From positions 1-5,487 of the forward strand of contig CAMPHD010000242.1 in assembly GCA_946885765.1 (NCBI GenBank): a stretch of DNA of 5,487 nucleotides, given 5' to 3'. The notes beneath the pieces were generated by a model, which was given only the letters and a program-made list of their open reading frames with translations, made no database searches and had not been told where the DNA came from. This stretch comes from an uncultured Thalassospira sp. (lineage in GTDB: Bacteria > Pseudomonadota > Alphaproteobacteria > Rhodospirillales_A > Thalassospiraceae). The translations under genes were made by a program, and so were the position numbers. Of the stretch, positions 1 to 5,487 are shown in pieces. The first letter of the stretch is position 1; every line of letters starts with the position of its first letter.

Positions 1-121
1 GATAATCCCCGACAAATGGGGTGATACTGGCCGCCTGACCGGATTGCGGCGCGAGCAGACACATGATCAGAAGCACACCCAACAGCCCCAAAGCCTTTTT
101 CGGCGCATGCAAATTGATCAT
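1..121 (-). CDS. Exported protein of unknown function, N-terminal fragment
   Basis: Only the first 40 codons are in the window; the gene continues past the left edge. The start is an ATG at 121 with a GAGG ribosome binding site (plus-strand complement at 128-131) six bases upstream, which fixes the start well. The visible protein begins with a classical Sec signal peptide: a short n-region with two lysines (residues 8-9), a hydrophobic core at about residues 10-25 (ALGLLGVLLIMCLLAP), and a plausible signal peptidase I site after GQA (residues 28-30). Cys21 is preceded by Met, so this is not a lipobox and a lipoprotein is unlikely. The mature chain starts with ASITPFVGDY, which I cannot assign to a family. 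The product is therefore probably periplasmic or outer-membrane associated, with unknown function. It lies 131 bases downstream of the preceding minus-strand gene and may have its own promoter. Confidence 0.75.
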   Translation of the reverse strand, partial: MINLHAPKKALGLLGVLLIMCLLAPQSGQAASITPFVGDY

Positions 122-252
122 GTTCGACCTCGTTAAGTTAAATCTGTATGCCGGTTAATCTGTATCACTATCGGACGCTATCATGGACCATGAGAAAATG
201 TCCTATCCATTACATCTATTTAGACAATATTTCGCCAATATCCAGCCTGTTG
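122..252. promoter_or_regulatory. Intergenic region with direct repeat and dyad, upstream of the exported-protein gene
   Basis: This AT-rich gap separates two minus-strand genes. The nine-base word AATCTGTAT occurs at 141-149 and again at 157-165, a spacing of 16 bases, just upstream of the ribosome binding site of the exported-protein gene. Further upstream, 181-193 is a perfect dyad, TCATGG-A-CCATGA. Either could be an operator, but no known regulator site is recognised. No clear -35/-10 pair and no GC-rich hairpin with a T-tract is visible, so the promoter and the end of the upstream transcript are not located. A regulatory role is inferred from position only. Confidence 0.35.
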
Positions 253-1098
253 TCAGTAACGATGCAACATTGCATTTACTGTCAGGCGGAAACTTGCCGG
301 ACGGGCGAGACCGAATTCGGCACTGAACGGATCAAAACCGGCCTTTGACAGTTTGCGTAAATAGCCGTCAGCCAAGACCAAAGGTAGTGCAGCAGCCAAT
401 GCCTTTGATGGCAGTTTTTTACGGCGCCTGCGGGCTTCCGCGATACGTTCCTGCGCCAGTTCAGCAATCTCGCGCGTGAGTGCCTTAATGGCATCGGTTT
501 TGCGAAACTCAAAAACATCACCCTGCCCGACACCGTGATTCTCCATCCGGTCCTGGGGCAGATAAAGCCGTTTTGCCCGCCCGTGGAAAACCATCGCACG
601 TAAAATCCCGACCAGACCATAGGCATTCCCGGTAAGTCGTGCAGCATGCTTTGCATCGCTATCACTTACACCAAGCAGCTCGACGGCCATAACGGCAAGA
701 TGCCCTGAAGTCTGGTCAATATAGTGATCCAGTTCCGCCTGATTTGCCGGTGCCTTGTCTGCAAGATCAAACTCACGCGCCGCAATCAGGGTTTCCAAAT
801 CGCGTGGCTCAATCTGTCCGGACTGGATCAGAACCGAAAGCGGTTCTACAACTTCATGCTTGCGAATTTTGCCCTGCTCGATCTCGGCAAGGGTGTCGCG
901 CCACCATTGCAACCGGATATGGCCCAGCATGGTTTCGCTGACCATTTCACGCGTTTTCGATACTTCCTGATTAAAGGCATACAGTGTGAAAAGGCTTTCC
1001 CGTTTGTCCGAGCTTGCGAAAAGCGAACACAAAAACCGGTCCTTGTCATTTCGACGCACGTAATCGGCACAATAGGAAAGCTTTGGCGTGTCAGTCAT
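253..1098 (-). CDS. Squalene/phytoene-synthase-family protein, NDUFAF6-like (putative complex I assembly factor)
   Basis: This 281-residue protein has the all-alpha squalene/phytoene synthase fold. Recognisable stretches are SLFTLYAFNQEVSKTREMV (about 35-53), IRLQWWRDTL (61-70), the DHYIDQTSGHLAVMAVELLG region (124-143), and GLVGILRAM followed by RLYLPQD (161-183). True synthases carry aspartate-rich motifs in two of these places, a DxxxD after the YAF segment and another before the (R/K)xYLP segment. Here the first reads NQEVSKTREMVSE and the second AMVFHGRAK, with no aspartates. RLQWWRD and the loss of both motifs are typical of NDUFAF6 and its alphaproteobacterial relatives, which act in respiratory complex I assembly and not in terpenoid synthesis (family knowledge). 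It starts six bases after the MscS gene stops, so it is probably co-transcribed with it and translationally coupled; its own ribosome binding site is weak. The complex I role is inferred; an automatic label of phytoene synthase would probably mislead. Confidence 0.88.
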   Translation of the reverse strand: MTDTPKLSYCADYVRRNDKDRFLCSLFASSDKRESLFTLYAFNQEVSKTREMVSETMLGHIRLQWWRDTLAEIEQGKIRKHEVVEPLSVLIQSGQIEPRDLETLIAAREFDLADKAPANQAELDHYIDQTSGHLAVMAVELLGVSDSDAKHAARLTGNAYGLVGILRAMVFHGRAKRLYLPQDRMENHGVGQGDVFEFRKTDAIKALTREIAELAQERIAEARRRRKKLPSKALAAALPLVLADGYLRKLSKAGFDPFSAEFGLARPASFRLTVNAMLHRY

Positions 1099-1104
1099 CG
1101 CAGG

Positions 1105-2283
1105 TTATCCGATCTTGCGCGATGTTTCAGCGCGGTCATCATTGGTGTTATCTGCCATTTTTTCAGGCATTGTTTCGAGATAAAGCGACTGCGACGGGAA
1201 GGCAAACGCCGCGTCGTTATCTTCAACAATGCGTTTGAATGCAATGATATGACGATTGCGGATGTCGCGCCATGTCACCCAATCGGTCGTTGTCGTAAAG
1301 TAATACAAATCGATATTGATCGAACTTGCCCCGAAATCGGACAAATGCACCATCTGCGCGACATCGGTTTGCGCGACATCGTCATCATCTTTCAGGAAAG
1401 ATCGGATATCTTCGACAATCTTTTCAATCTGATCGGCCGTGGTGCGGTATTCGACACCAATCACCATCTTGATCCGGCGATGGGTCATTCGGGACCAGTT
1501 AATCACCGGGGAATCGACGATCTGCGCATTGGGCATCGTCACCAATGCCCTGGCAAAGGTTCGCACCTTGGTCGCGCGAAGGCCGACAACCTCGACCGTG
1601 CCCTCGAAATGCGGCGTTTCGATCCAGTCGCCCCGCTTGTACAGGTTATCGGCCAGAATGGTCAGCCCACCGAAAATATTGGCGACCGAATCCTTGGCTG
1701 CCAGAGCCACGGCCATCCCGGCAAGACCAAGGCCCCCTAGAAACGCCGAAACATCAATGCCCCAGTTTTCCAGCAAAACAACAACGCCGATTACAACGAT
1801 CAGCGTTTTGACCGCCCGGATAAAGAACTGGCGCAAATCATCACCAAGGCCGCCGCCAAAACGACCTGCCAGATTGTTGAACGACATGGCAAGCGGCTCT
1901 ATCGATCTGAACAACGCCCAGAAAACCGAGAAGGTCGCAAATATACCGATCAATTCAAACAGAACGGCATCAACATTTTCCGGAAGATCAAGGATTTCGA
2001 CGGCAAAATACACGCCCCCCAGAATAACCAGAAGCTGAACCGGGGCCTCGAAGGCATCCAGAACATGGGCGGCTGTGCTGTGTTTGCGCTGATGTGCCAG
2101 TTTCCGCAGCCCACCAATTACACCGTGCGCCAAAACACGTTTCAGAACGAATACGAACAGCAGGACAACACCCGCAACGACATATCTGCCGATTTCTCCG
2201 CCGCCCAGCATATCGACCCAATTGGTCATGTGATCAATGACTTCGCTGTTCAGGCTATCAATTTCGGTTGTAATTTCGTCCAT
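1105..2283 (-). CDS. MscS-family small-conductance mechanosensitive ion channel
   Basis: This 392-residue inner-membrane protein has the MscS layout. Hydrophobic segments lie at about 33-52, 82-98, 105-125 and 157-173. A Gly/Ala-rich pore helix follows at about 178-198 (FLGGLGLAGMAVALAAKDS), then the soluble beta domain (NIFGGLTILADNLYKRGDWI, 202-221). The signature PNAQIVDSPVINWSR is at 251-265 and the C-terminal alpha/beta domain ends near AFPSQSLYLE (361-370). MscS channels open under membrane tension to release solutes during hypo-osmotic shock; the protein is expected to be a heptamer. It is longer than E. coli MscS (286 residues), with one or two extra N-terminal helices and a short polar tail. 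The ATG at 2283 is preceded only by a weak GAAG close to the start, so the exact start is less certain than the family. It is the first gene of a two-gene minus-strand unit with the NDUFAF6-like gene and is divergent from the FAD-protein gene. Confidence 0.93.
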   Translation of the reverse strand: MDEITTEIDSLNSEVIDHMTNWVDMLGGGEIGRYVVAGVVLLFVFVLKRVLAHGVIGGLRKLAHQRKHSTAAHVLDAFEAPVQLLVILGGVYFAVEILDLPENVDAVLFELIGIFATFSVFWALFRSIEPLAMSFNNLAGRFGGGLGDDLRQFFIRAVKTLIVVIGVVVLLENWGIDVSAFLGGLGLAGMAVALAAKDSVANIFGGLTILADNLYKRGDWIETPHFEGTVEVVGLRATKVRTFARALVTMPNAQIVDSPVINWSRMTHRRIKMVIGVEYRTTADQIEKIVEDIRSFLKDDDDVAQTDVAQMVHLSDFGASSINIDLYYFTTTTDWVTWRDIRNRHIIAFKRIVEDNDAAFAFPSQSLYLETMPEKMADNTNDDRAETSRKIG

Positions 2284-2394
2284 GACTTCACGTGTAATCT
2301 GCTGTTAAGGTTTTCGACCAAACAATGACTTAACGGTTACCGCTACGGATTGTTTCTTGTGGCCCCTGTATAACAACTAAAACAGGACAGGCAT
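2284..2394. promoter_or_regulatory. Divergent intergenic region with putative promoters
   Basis: These 111 bases lie between two divergent start codons, so promoters for both directions should be here. For the plus-strand gene, AGGA at 2384-2387 lies seven bases before the ATG and is a good ribosome binding site. TATAAC at 2369-2374 resembles a -10 box, but no -35 box at standard spacing is convincing; TTGTTT at 2350-2355 is too close. An inverted pair GTTAAG (2304-2309) and CTTAAC (2329-2334), 19 bases apart, might be an operator or chance. The promoter position is tentative. Confidence 0.35.
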
Positions 2395-3753
2395 ATGGCA
2401 TCCTTTGCTGCACCAAGACTTCATGTCATTGGAGCCGGGCTGGCCGGGTCAGCACTTGCAACTCAGATGGCGCAGGATGGCGTGTCTGTAACGCTGTACG
2501 ATTCTGGCGAATCATTCGCCAGTCGCTGGACACGCGGTATGAAAACCGCCCCCGAAGACCACAAGGTTGCCGAACCCGAAATTTTCTATGATCCAGAGGA
2601 TCTGGTTAGGCATTTTTTCGCCCAGTGGCCGGAAATACCGCGAAAACTGATAAGACCGGCTCATGCGGTTATCGGTCTTAAACATCCTGGACGCAGCCCG
2701 ACCATCATTGACCTTGATCATGGTATTGCCGCGGCTTTGATAGCACGTAGACCGACAATCTTTGCCCAGTTGTTCACGGCCTGGAATTTATGGTTTTCAC
2801 GCTATGCCAGCGAAGACAAGCGTGTTCGTCAACATGTCAGAATTGCTGCTGATACCATCGAGAACCAGCAGGCACCGGCAGCGACCTATCATCAGGATGC
2901 ACTTGCGACGCTGGCCGAAGTCCTGTTTTCGATGCCGGCACATAATTGCTCGGCCTCTTTGCTGGGGCGTGTTTTACTGCCAACTTTGCGGGAAATGCGC
3001 CGCCACAATGCCAGCCACGCCTTCGCGGCGATTGATCCGATCATCCTGAATGATATTGCCCTGCCTGCCCTGCACGATCATTTTATCGCCGCCGGTGGCG
3101 ACATCATCAGCGGCATGGAACTGGGCGATATCGACAGTACGGCCGATTTCGCCACTGACCTGTTTTTTGGTGAAGATCAGATCGAAGTTCGCCCGCAGGA
3201 TGCTGTTGTGCTGGCCCTTCATCCACGGCCACTTTGCGATGCGGCACCCGATATCGGCATGCCGCCTGCCCCGGCCCATCGGCGAACATTTGTCTTTCAG
3301 GCCAGCAAAAGCTTTGCCGAACCATGTTGTGTTCTGGCCGACGATGATCTGGTGCGCGCGATCTATTGCAATCGCCGCCACATACAGGTCAGCATGAACA
3401 GCAGCCTGATCCTGCCAAGTGACGGAACAGCCGGCCAGTTGGCCGCAACCATCTGGCAACGTGTCACGGAACTTTGTGACCAGCATTTAAATCTTGATCT
3501 GTCCCTGCGGACAAAAATCGAAAGCGGTGATGAATGCCCCGCATTCAGTTATGTCGATTGCGAGGCGCCGTTTCCGGAACTCAGCCCTGGCGTCGCAGCC
3601 CTTCGTCACCGGCTGACATCCCCGTGGCAGAACCTTTTTTTATGCGGCGATGCCTTTCCGCCGGACTATCCGCCCGGACCGGCAGCCGTTATCGCAAGTG
3701 TGATGAAGGTGCGCGCGCAATTACACGAATATCTGAAACTGCGCGACCTGTAA
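2395..3753 (+). CDS. FAD-dependent oxidoreductase, divergent HpnE/phytoene-desaturase-like flavoprotein
   Basis: The protein has 452 residues. It opens with an FAD-binding Rossmann motif, VIGAGLAGSA (11-20, with the GxGxxG glycines at 13, 15 and 18), and a ribose-contacting acidic residue at Asp36. The middle follows the pattern of hydroxysqualene dehydroxylase HpnE: a helical stretch at about 108-145, then MPAHNCSASLLGRVL (180-194), and a segment ending in HDHFIAAGGDI (227-237), like the region before the second strand of the FAD domain in HpnE. The C-terminal FAD motif is NLFLCGDAFPPDYPPGPAAV (413-432). HpnE oxidises hydroxysqualene to squalene in hopanoid synthesis. This protein differs at conserved spots: the usual GGR segment after the first motif is replaced by FASRWTRG (41-48), and the C-terminal PATxEGAxRSG pattern reads PAAVIASVMKV. 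Substrate and activity are therefore unknown. It stands alone on the plus strand, divergent from the MscS gene and ending seven bases from the convergent Mth938-domain gene. The ATG at 2395 has a good ribosome binding site. Confidence 0.8.
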   Translation: MASFAAPRLHVIGAGLAGSALATQMAQDGVSVTLYDSGESFASRWTRGMKTAPEDHKVAEPEIFYDPEDLVRHFFAQWPEIPRKLIRPAHAVIGLKHPGRSPTIIDLDHGIAAALIARRPTIFAQLFTAWNLWFSRYASEDKRVRQHVRIAADTIENQQAPAATYHQDALATLAEVLFSMPAHNCSASLLGRVLLPTLREMRRHNASHAFAAIDPIILNDIALPALHDHFIAAGGDIISGMELGDIDSTADFATDLFFGEDQIEVRPQDAVVLALHPRPLCDAAPDIGMPPAPAHRRTFVFQASKSFAEPCCVLADDDLVRAIYCNRRHIQVSMNSSLILPSDGTAGQLAATIWQRVTELCDQHLNLDLSLRTKIESGDECPAFSYVDCEAPFPELSPGVAALRHRLTSPWQNLFLCGDAFPPDYPPGPAAVIASVMKVRAQLHEYLKLRDL

Positions 3754-3760
3754 CAGGGTA

Positions 3761-4141
3761 TTAAACCGCAATCAGCGCTGCGGCAACGCGGCGGGCTTCT
3801 GATACCAGCACATTATAGGTGCGGCACGCTGCCCCTGTATCCATCGGTTCGATGACGATACCATGCTTGCGCAACGCAATACGCCATTCGGCGGGTAGCG
3901 GTTTCATGCCACTTCCCATGCCCAACAGCAAAATGTCGATCTCGTCCGATGCATCGATGACCCGCTTGAAGGCGTCAACATCAACCTGATCAATGCTCGC
4001 ATAAGGCCAGGAATAGACATTCTTGGGAAACAGCAGAACCGAACCGGTGACAGTTTCTTCGCCAAACCGGAACAAGCCGTCACCATAGCTGGTAACGATC
4101 TTTCGTCCCTCGGCAACCAGCGGACTTACTTCCAAAGACAT
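3761..4141 (-). CDS. Mth938-domain protein, NDUFAF3-like (putative complex I assembly factor)
   Basis: This is a 126-residue soluble Mth938-domain protein, normal in length for the bacterial family. Visible landmarks are the N-terminal strand region IVTSYGDGLFRFGEE (15-29), GSVLLFPKNVYSW (33-45), the glycine turn LLLGMGSGMKPLP (71-83) and the C-terminal MDTGAACRTYNVLVSEARRV (100-119), which is highly characteristic. The human relative NDUFAF3 works with NDUFAF4 in early assembly of respiratory complex I (family knowledge); the same role here is inferred. The ATG at 4141 is chosen over a GTG 42 bases upstream because AAGGGA lies five bases before it (complement of 4147-4152) and because family similarity begins there. 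The DMT transporter gene ends 50 bases upstream on the same strand, so co-transcription is possible. The 3' end lies seven bases from the end of the convergent flavoprotein gene. Confidence 0.9.
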   Translation of the reverse strand: MSLEVSPLVAEGRKIVTSYGDGLFRFGEETVTGSVLLFPKNVYSWPYASIDQVDVDAFKRVIDASDEIDILLLGMGSGMKPLPAEWRIALRKHGIVIEPMDTGAACRTYNVLVSEARRVAAALIAV

Positions 4142-4191
4142 GTCATTCCCTTTTGACTTAGTCGTGTAACCTGCTTGCGGCACTGAACATC

Positions 4192-5091
4192 TTACAGCTC
4201 GCTAGCATGTAGCTTTGCTTTTTTGCCGCGCCATAAAATAAACAGCCCGGAAACAACAACGATACCACACCCGATCAGCATCGGCATGTCGAGTTCTTCC
4301 CCAAACAGGAACACCCCTAGGGCAATACCGAACAGCAGTCTTGTATATCTGAACGGTGTAACCGACGAAATATCACCGCTGCGCATCGCCTTCATCAAGG
4401 CCGCATAAGCCGAAATCCCCATCATAATGGCACCGGCAAAATAGAAAACGCTCTGGCCGTCGGGTGTCGTGAATGTTTTCCCGTCCCACACTGAGAACAG
4501 AATACCGGCAATAATAATGGCAACAAAACCATAGAATCCCAGAATGGCCGTCCCCAATGATATCGGTGCAGCTCGGCTGGCAAGATCACGCCCGGCAAAA
4601 CCGATTGTTCCGATCACCGCCAGCATCGACAAAGCCGAAAAACCATCAGCACTTGGGCGAAGAATGATCAAAACTCCGATCAGACCGATCACAATTGCCA
4701 ACCATCTTCGCCATCCAACTTTTTCCCCAAATATGACCGCCGCACCAACAACCACGATCAGCGGCGTCGCCTGCAAAATGGCTGTGGTCGAAGAAAGCGG
4801 CGTCAGTGCGAGCGCAAGTACATAAAACAGACGTCCGGTGACCTCGAACACGATCCGTATGCACATCGGACGCGAAAGAACGGCAGGGTCCAGCAAACGC
4901 TTGTTCTGCGCCTTGGCGATAGCTGCAAACAGAACCGCGCCGCCAACACCAAACAGGATCAACACCTGTCCGACAGGATGCGCTCCCGAAACGACCTTTA
5001 CAAATGCGTCTTCGACGGCGAACGCAGCCATCGCCGCCATCATCCACAGGCTGCCGAGCAAGTTTGCACGATGACCGTTACTTGCGTTCAT
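4192..5091 (-). CDS. EamA/DMT-superfamily transporter, substrate unknown
   Basis: This 299-residue inner-membrane protein is hydrophobic along nearly its whole length and fits the ten-helix drug/metabolite transporter (DMT) plan of two EamA repeats. The repeat ends are visible: TPLIVVVGAAVIFGEKVGWR (109-128) followed by LAIVIGLIGVLIILRP (131-146), and TPFRYTRLLFGIALGVFLFG (245-264) followed by EELDMPMLIGCGIVVVSGLF (265-284). The short lysine-rich tail after the last helix should be cytoplasmic. DMT proteins export or import small metabolites; the sequence does not give the substrate. The start was set at the ATG at 5091; a TTG 12 bases upstream is in frame, and neither has a clear ribosome binding site. 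The gene follows a strong terminator after secF, so it probably has its own promoter, which I could not place. It precedes the Mth938-domain gene by 50 bases and may be transcribed with it. Confidence 0.9.
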   Translation of the reverse strand: MNASNGHRANLLGSLWMMAAMAAFAVEDAFVKVVSGAHPVGQVLILFGVGGAVLFAAIAKAQNKRLLDPAVLSRPMCIRIVFEVTGRLFYVLALALTPLSSTTAILQATPLIVVVGAAVIFGEKVGWRRWLAIVIGLIGVLIILRPSADGFSALSMLAVIGTIGFAGRDLASRAAPISLGTAILGFYGFVAIIIAGILFSVWDGKTFTTPDGQSVFYFAGAIMMGISAYAALMKAMRSGDISSVTPFRYTRLLFGIALGVFLFGEELDMPMLIGCGIVVVSGLFILWRGKKAKLHASEL

Positions 5092-5167
5092 GTTTTGCGC
5101 CAAGGCAGTAACCAGTTTTCAAAGGGTTTTATCAGCCGGCAAAGGTCACCCGCCTTTGGGGCAAAAG

Positions 5168-5207
5168 AAAAAGGCCGGGTTGTTTTTTGCACAAACCCGG
5201 CCTTTTT
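5168..5207 (-). terminator. Intrinsic terminator of the secF transcript, possibly bidirectional
   Basis: The arms AAAAAGGCCGGGTT (5168-5181) and AACCCGGCCTTTTT (5194-5207) are perfect inverted repeats of 14 bases around a 12-base loop. Read on the minus strand, the GC-rich stem is followed by a T-run (TTTTTCTTTT), the hallmark of Rho-independent termination. It begins 28 bases after the secF stop codon, as expected for the end of a sec operon. A T-run also follows the stem on the plus strand, so it could work both ways, though no plus-strand gene ends nearby. Confidence 0.92.
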
Positions 5208-5235
5208 GTAAACATCTCTCAGCGGACCGGAACGA

Positions 5236-5487
5236 TCAGGCCCCGGCTTCCTGGGCTTCTTCGCCTTCCGGGATCTTGCGACGCAGACGCAGTACCATCA
5301 GCAATGGGGATGCGACACAGATCGACGAATAGGTCCCGATCACGATGCCGATAATCAATGCCATCGTGAAACCGCGAATCGCTTCGCCGCCAAATGCAAA
5401 CAACGCAATCAGCGCCAGCAACGTGGTAAACGACGTCATGGTGGTACGCGACAGGGTCGAGTTGATCGACAGATCCAGCAGATCGGG
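5236..5487 (-). CDS. secF: Protein translocase subunit SecF, C-terminal fragment
   Basis: The window holds the last 83 codons and the stop; the gene continues past the right edge. The reading frame is open to the edge, starting PDLLDLSINSTLSRTTMTSF. The conserved SecF run N-x-T-L-S-R-T-x-x-T-S-x-T-T-L-L is present, followed by LFAFGGEAIRGF, the helix ALIIGIVIGTYSSICVASPL and a short charged tail, IPEGEEAQEAGA. This is the end of the C-terminal membrane domain, covering the last two membrane helices. SecF pairs with SecD and uses the proton gradient to help the SecYEG channel release exported proteins and insert membrane proteins. secD is normally just upstream, outside this window. A strong terminator directly follows. 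Confidence 0.96.
   Translation of the reverse strand, partial: PDLLDLSINSTLSRTTMTSFTTLLALIALFAFGGEAIRGFTMALIIGIVIGTYSSICVASPLLMVLRLRRKIPEGEEAQEAGA

Noticed and set aside
1..121. Exported protein as a lipoprotein through Cys21
   Set aside because: The residue before the cysteine is Met, not Gly, Ala or Ser, and hydrophobic residues continue after it; a signal peptidase I site fits better.
148..348. A 66-codon plus-strand open frame across the intergenic region near the left end
   Set aside because: No ribosome binding site, no family resemblance, and its second half is antisense to the end of the NDUFAF6-like gene.
724..1740. A 338-codon open frame on the plus strand across the MscS and NDUFAF6-like genes
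   Set aside because: It lies wholly antisense to two genes with clear family matches; its translation is rich in Arg, His and Cys with no recognisable domain. It is a shadow.
253..3753. A hopanoid or carotenoid biosynthesis cluster (synthase plus HpnE-like flavoprotein)
   Set aside because: The synthase-like protein lacks both aspartate motifs and fits NDUFAF6; the flavoprotein is divergent, on the opposite strand and not adjacent; no hpnC, shc or crt gene is present.
3748..3758. CCTG-TAA-CAGG hairpin as a terminator between convergent genes
   Set aside because: A four-base stem with a three-base loop and no T-tract is too weak.
4142..4183. A 14-residue N-terminal extension of the Mth938-domain protein from a GTG at 4183
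   Set aside because: The internal ATG at 4141 has a strong ribosome binding site and marks where family similarity starts.
5140..5158. CAAAGG-TCACCCG-CCTTTG hairpin upstream of the DMT transporter gene
   Set aside because: A short six-base stem with no T-tract and no match to a known riboswitch or operator; probably chance.

Overview
The window reads as chromosomal DNA of moderate GC content from an alphaproteobacterium. The protein sequences look most like Rhodospirillales, possibly Thalassospira. That placement rests on the flavour of the proteins and on a gene neighbourhood typical of alphaproteobacteria, not on a marker-gene comparison. No mobile element, CRISPR array, tRNA or rRNA was seen.

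Layout, left to right: (1) the first 40 codons of a minus-strand gene for an exported protein of unknown function; (2) a 131-base intergenic region with a short direct repeat and a dyad; (3) a minus-strand pair only 6 bases apart, an MscS-type mechanosensitive channel followed by a squalene/phytoene-synthase-fold protein that resembles the mitochondrial complex I assembly factor NDUFAF6 and lacks the catalytic aspartate motifs; (4) a divergent intergenic region; (5) a plus-strand FAD-dependent oxidoreductase distantly like HpnE; (6) convergent with it, a minus-strand Mth938-domain protein, the bacterial counterpart of complex I assembly factor NDUFAF3; (7) a minus-strand EamA/DMT-family transporter; (8) a strong intrinsic terminator; (9) the last 83 codons of secF, running off the right edge.

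The main theme is the neighbourhood secF - NDUFAF3-like - NDUFAF6-like. As I recall, many alphaproteobacteria keep these genes close together. Human NDUFAF3 and NDUFAF6 are both needed to assemble respiratory complex I, so this locus probably joins Sec membrane-protein insertion with complex I biogenesis. Here the block is spread out: a transporter and a terminator separate secF from the NDUFAF3-like gene, and the FAD-protein and channel genes separate the two assembly-factor genes. Nothing here is clearly a new defence, mobile or biosynthetic system. The most interesting points are the enzyme-fold proteins with eroded catalytic motifs.
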